Below are positions 6,308 to 8,419 of a stretch of 8,419 nucleotides of DNA, piece after piece (positions within the stretch are counted from its first letter, which is position 1; the number at the start of each line of letters is the position of its first letter). Where the stretch lies: contig JAQCHM010000128.1 in the NCBI GenBank assembly GCA_027730885.1, forward strand, positions 1-8,419, given 5' to 3'. A program made the translations under genes and the position numbers. The DNA is from Actinomycetota bacterium. GTDB lineage: Bacteria; Actinomycetota; Acidimicrobiia; Acidimicrobiales; SZUA-35. The notes below the pieces were generated by a model, which was not told where the DNA came from, made no database searches, and saw only the letters and a list, made by a program, of their open reading frames with translations.

Positions 6308-7123
6308 ATGATCACCGCAATGCCCCGAATCGCCATCGTCGTCAACGACTTCGAGCGCGCCGTCACCACCTTCCGGGACGTCTTCGGCATGCCCGTCGTC
6401 GATTTCTCACCGCGGACGGTTCCGGACTTGGGCGGCCACGTCGGGATGTGCCAGCCGCCCGGCGGCAGCAACATCGAGCTCATGGCGCCGTCGGACCCCG
6501 GTGCCCCGTTGAGTCGGGCGATGCAGAAGTTCCTCGACGCCCGCGGTGACGGCCTCTACGCCCTCATGCTCGAGGCGCCCGAACCCAACGCCGAAGCGGT
6601 CGAACTCGAGGCTCGTGGCATGGATGTCCTCCCGCTGATGGCCGGAGCCGCGGGCCGTGATGTCCACCCAAGATCGACCCACGGTGTGCTCATCCGCGTG
6701 TACCCGGACGGCTCGGTGGCGCCCGGAACCGAGGCCTCACGCGAACCGGGCCTCACCGGCATCTCCACCGTGATCATCGCCACCAAGGACGCAACCGCGG
6801 CAGCCGACACCTACCGGCACGGTCTTGGACTGGCGGTCGACGCGCCGTGCTACGACCCCGACCGGGGTGTGACCGTTGCCCGTTGCCATCCGGCCAAGGG
6901 TGGCTCGATCGAACTTCTCTCCGCCGTCGACACCGCCAACCCGTTCGCGGCCGAGATCGACCGGTTCGTCACCGACACCGGCGGAGGAATGTACGCGCTT
7001 GTGTTGGAGGCCGATGACACCGACCGAGCTGTCGCCACCTTACGCGAGCGCGGCGTCACCTTCGGAGGAAGCACCGGCCGAATGGTCTCGATCTTCGGCA
7101 CCCGGCTGATCATCGGCCGCTGA
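6308..7123 (+). CDS. Two-domain VOC (glyoxalase-fold) protein with atypical metal site
   Basis: The 271-residue product contains two VOC units. Domain 1 (about 5-135) has IAIVVNDFERAVTTFRDVFGM, NIELMAP, GDGLYALMLE and HPRSTHGVLIRVYP. Domain 2 (about 150-270) has STVIIATKDATAAADTYRHGLGL, SIELLS, GGGMYALVLE and a terminal strand TRLIIGR. The order and spacing resemble methylmalonyl-CoA epimerase and related VOC enzymes. At the usual metal-ligand positions domain 1 has R7, E57, Y84 and R130, and domain 2 has about T154, E202, Y229 and I269, so only the Glu of each unit remains. Divalent-metal catalysis of the usual kind is therefore doubtful; ligand binding or a metal-independent reaction is possible. 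ATG at 6308 follows GAGGAG (6293-6298) by 9 nt. Placement 43 bp after the SDR gene suggests one transcript and a shared substrate. Fold assignment is firm; activity is unknown. Confidence 0.88.
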   Translation: MITAMPRIAIVVNDFERAVTTFRDVFGMPVVDFSPRTVPDLGGHVGMCQPPGGSNIELMAPSDPGAPLSRAMQKFLDARGDGLYALMLEAPEPNAEAVELEARGMDVLPLMAGAAGRDVHPRSTHGVLIRVYPDGSVAPGTEASREPGLTGISTVIIATKDATAAADTYRHGLGLAVDAPCYDPDRGVTVARCHPAKGGSIELLSAVDTANPFAAEIDRFVTDTGGGMYALVLEADDTDRAVATLRERGVTFGGSTGRMVSIFGTRLIIGR

Positions 7124-7160
7124 CCGACGATCTCGACGAGCGCGCGACCGAACGGGCCGG

Positions 7161-7180
7161 GCCGGGGTTCCCCTCCCGGT
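7161..7180 (+). terminator. Weak hairpin after the VOC gene, possible terminator
   Basis: GCCGGG (7161-7166) can pair with CCCGGT (7175-7180) across an 8-nt loop, giving six pairs with one G-U. There is no T-tract. It lies 38 nt after the VOC stop and just ahead of the next gene's -10 element, a sensible place for a terminator, but such hairpins arise easily in GC-rich DNA. Confidence 0.25.
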
Positions 7181-7194
7181 GGCGGGTCGACCGA

Positions 7195-7200
7195 TAGCCT
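7195..7200 (+). promoter_or_regulatory. Leaderless-type -10 element for the flavoprotein gene
   Basis: TAGCCT fits TAnnnT and ends 6 nt before the ATG at 7207. That spacing would place the transcription start at or next to the start codon, as in the leaderless mRNAs common in actinomycetes. No Shine-Dalgarno is present in the preceding bases, which supports this reading. No clear -35 is visible. Confidence 0.5.
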
Positions 7201-7206
7201 CGGTGC

Positions 7207-8419
7207 ATGCCCGGTCACGAGAAGCGCTTCGTCATCATCGGTGGCGGCCCCGGTGGTACTGCCTGTGCCACCCACGCCGCCCGCTATGGCGCCAACGTGA
7301 CGCTCATCGAGAAGGACCTCGTCGGCGGGGCCGCGCACCTCCTCGACTGCATCCCGTCCAAGGCCATGATCGCTACCGGCGGAGCGATGTCGATGATGAA
7401 TCACGCGGCCGAGATGGGTCTGGCCAAGGTCGAAGTGAGCCTGGACTTCGACGCCCTTCGTGACCGGATCCTCGAGATCGAGGAGCGTCTCGAGCACTCG
7501 GTCCGAAGCTTGCTCGAGAGCCAGAAGGTCAACATCATCGAAGGCGTCGGCGCGCTCACCGGACCCAACTCGGTGTCGGTGCAGCACAACGACGGCAAGA
7601 CGTCGACCCTGGAGGCCGACGTGATCGTCCTGGCCACCGGCAGCCGACCCCGCATCCCCGATTGGGCTCCCATCGACGGGCAGCGTGTCCTCACCACCCG
7701 CCACGCCTATCCGCCGCCGGAGCTTCCGCAGAAGCTCATCGTCATCGGCTCGGGAGTCACCGGGGTCGAGTTCGTCCACATGTTCCGCTCGTTCGGGTCC
7801 GAAGTGATCCTGATCGTCAGCCGCCAGCAGGTACTTCCCGACAAGGACCCCGAAGTCGCGTCGGTCCTCGAGCACAGCTTCCTCGACCGTGGAGTCAAGC
7901 TCTTCATGGGCGCCCGTGCCCAGTCGATCGAGGTCGAAGGCAATACGGTGAAGGTGTTCTGCGACGACGGCCGAGTTGCCGAGGGTTCACATGCGCTCCT
8001 GGCCATCGGATCGGTGCCGAACTCCGAGAACCTCGGTCTCGACTCGGCCGGTGTCGAACATGACCACGGCTACGTCAAGATCGACCACAACTGCCGCAGC
8101 AGCGTGGCCCACGTCTACGCGGTCGGCGACCTGTCCGGCAAGCTTCCGTTGTCGTCGGTCGCAACGACCCAGGGTCGCAAGGTCGCCGAGCACGCCATGG
8201 GTCTGCACGCCGGACCCCACCGACACCTCGACTACGAGAAGGCGGCCTCGGCCATCTTCACCGACCCCGAGATCGCCGACGTCGGGCTGGCCGAGGCCGA
8301 TGCGTTTGCCGAGGGTCGCAAGATCCGGGTGACCAAGGTGCCGTTCTCGGTGTCGGCCAAGGCCCTCATCAACAACGACAGCCGGGGCTTCGTCAAGATC
8401 GTGTCGGACCCCGCCACCG
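7207..8419 (+). CDS. lpdA: LpdA-like flavoprotein NAD(P)H:quinone reductase (3' end outside window)
   Basis: The frame opens at ATG 7207 and continues for 404 codons past the right edge; family members are about 465-480 residues. It is a class I pyridine-nucleotide-disulfide-oxidoreductase-type flavoprotein. The FAD-binding motif GGGPGG is at 12-17, a family strand VLATGSRPRIP at about 141-151, the NAD(P)-binding motif GSGVTGVEF at 181-189, and the second FAD contact YAVGDL ending near D308. The dimerisation domain begins near 340. The redox box GGTCLNVGCIPSK is here GGAAHLLDCIPSK, so the first Cys is A43 and only C48 remains. This matches mycobacterial LpdA (Rv3303c), which is not a lipoamide dehydrogenase but reduces quinones with NAD(P)H. 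Use of lipoamide is therefore unlikely. The His-Glu pair near the C-terminus is off the edge. The gene appears to have its own leaderless promoter. Confidence 0.88.
   Translation, partial: MPGHEKRFVIIGGGPGGTACATHAARYGANVTLIEKDLVGGAAHLLDCIPSKAMIATGGAMSMMNHAAEMGLAKVEVSLDFDALRDRILEIEERLEHSVRSLLESQKVNIIEGVGALTGPNSVSVQHNDGKTSTLEADVIVLATGSRPRIPDWAPIDGQRVLTTRHAYPPPELPQKLIVIGSGVTGVEFVHMFRSFGSEVILIVSRQQVLPDKDPEVASVLEHSFLDRGVKLFMGARAQSIEVEGNTVKVFCDDGRVAEGSHALLAIGSVPNSENLGLDSAGVEHDHGYVKIDHNCRSSVAHVYAVGDLSGKLPLSSVATTQGRKVAEHAMGLHAGPHRHLDYEKAASAIFTDPEIADVGLAEADAFAEGRKIRVTKVPFSVSAKALINNDSRGFVKIVSDPAT

Noticed and set aside
5527..6483. Minus-strand frame of 318 codons
   Set aside because: It is antisense to the SDR and VOC genes, whose frames carry family motifs and good Shine-Dalgarno sites.
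6850..7875. Minus-strand frame of 341 codons
   Set aside because: It is rich in Asp, Gly, His and Arg without domain structure, and antisense to the VOC and flavoprotein genes.

Overview
The window is GC-rich (about two thirds G+C) with strong G/C preference at third codon positions. It uses ATG, GTG and probably TTG starts, and several starts have no ribosome binding site. Gene content (an ECF sigma/anti-sigma pair, an LpdA-type flavoprotein quinone reductase, GT4 glycosyltransferases) points to a high-GC actinomycete, perhaps an Acidimicrobiia-like lineage. That placement is inference. No rRNA, tRNA, CRISPR array, IS element or phage gene was seen.

Left half (1-5116), all on the minus strand and read from right to left: a short ECF sigma factor (4655-5116); an overlapping membrane protein with an anti-sigma-like layout and a predicted extracytoplasmic beta-propeller (3082-4662); a GT4 glycosyltransferase (1858-3048); a 79-residue unknown protein (1600-1839); and a large glycosyltransferase starting on an ATGA overlap, which runs off the left edge (1-1603). 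The last of these holds one complete GT4 unit and the start of a second in the same frame, so it appears to be a tandem fusion. The spacing suggests one transcription unit, in which an envelope-sensing sigma/anti-sigma pair may be linked to synthesis of a surface glycan.

Middle (5117-5556): about 440 bp with no intact gene. It holds only the C-terminal remnant of an alpha/beta hydrolase on the plus strand, with Asp where the catalytic His is expected, plus a plausible promoter and Shine-Dalgarno for the next gene.

Right half (5557-8419), all plus strand: an SDR-fold protein without the Tyr-xxx-Lys catalytic pair (5557-6264); a two-domain VOC/glyoxalase-fold protein in which most expected metal ligands are replaced (6308-7123); and, after an 83-bp gap with a weak hairpin and a leaderless-type -10 element, an LpdA-like flavoprotein lacking the first redox cysteine (7207 to the right edge). 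The SDR and VOC genes form a close pair and probably act together, but no substrate can be read from the sequence.

The best candidates for something under-described are the propeller-bearing anti-sigma system next to glycosyltransferases, the tandem glycosyltransferase fusion, and the SDR/VOC pair that both deviate at canonical active-site positions.
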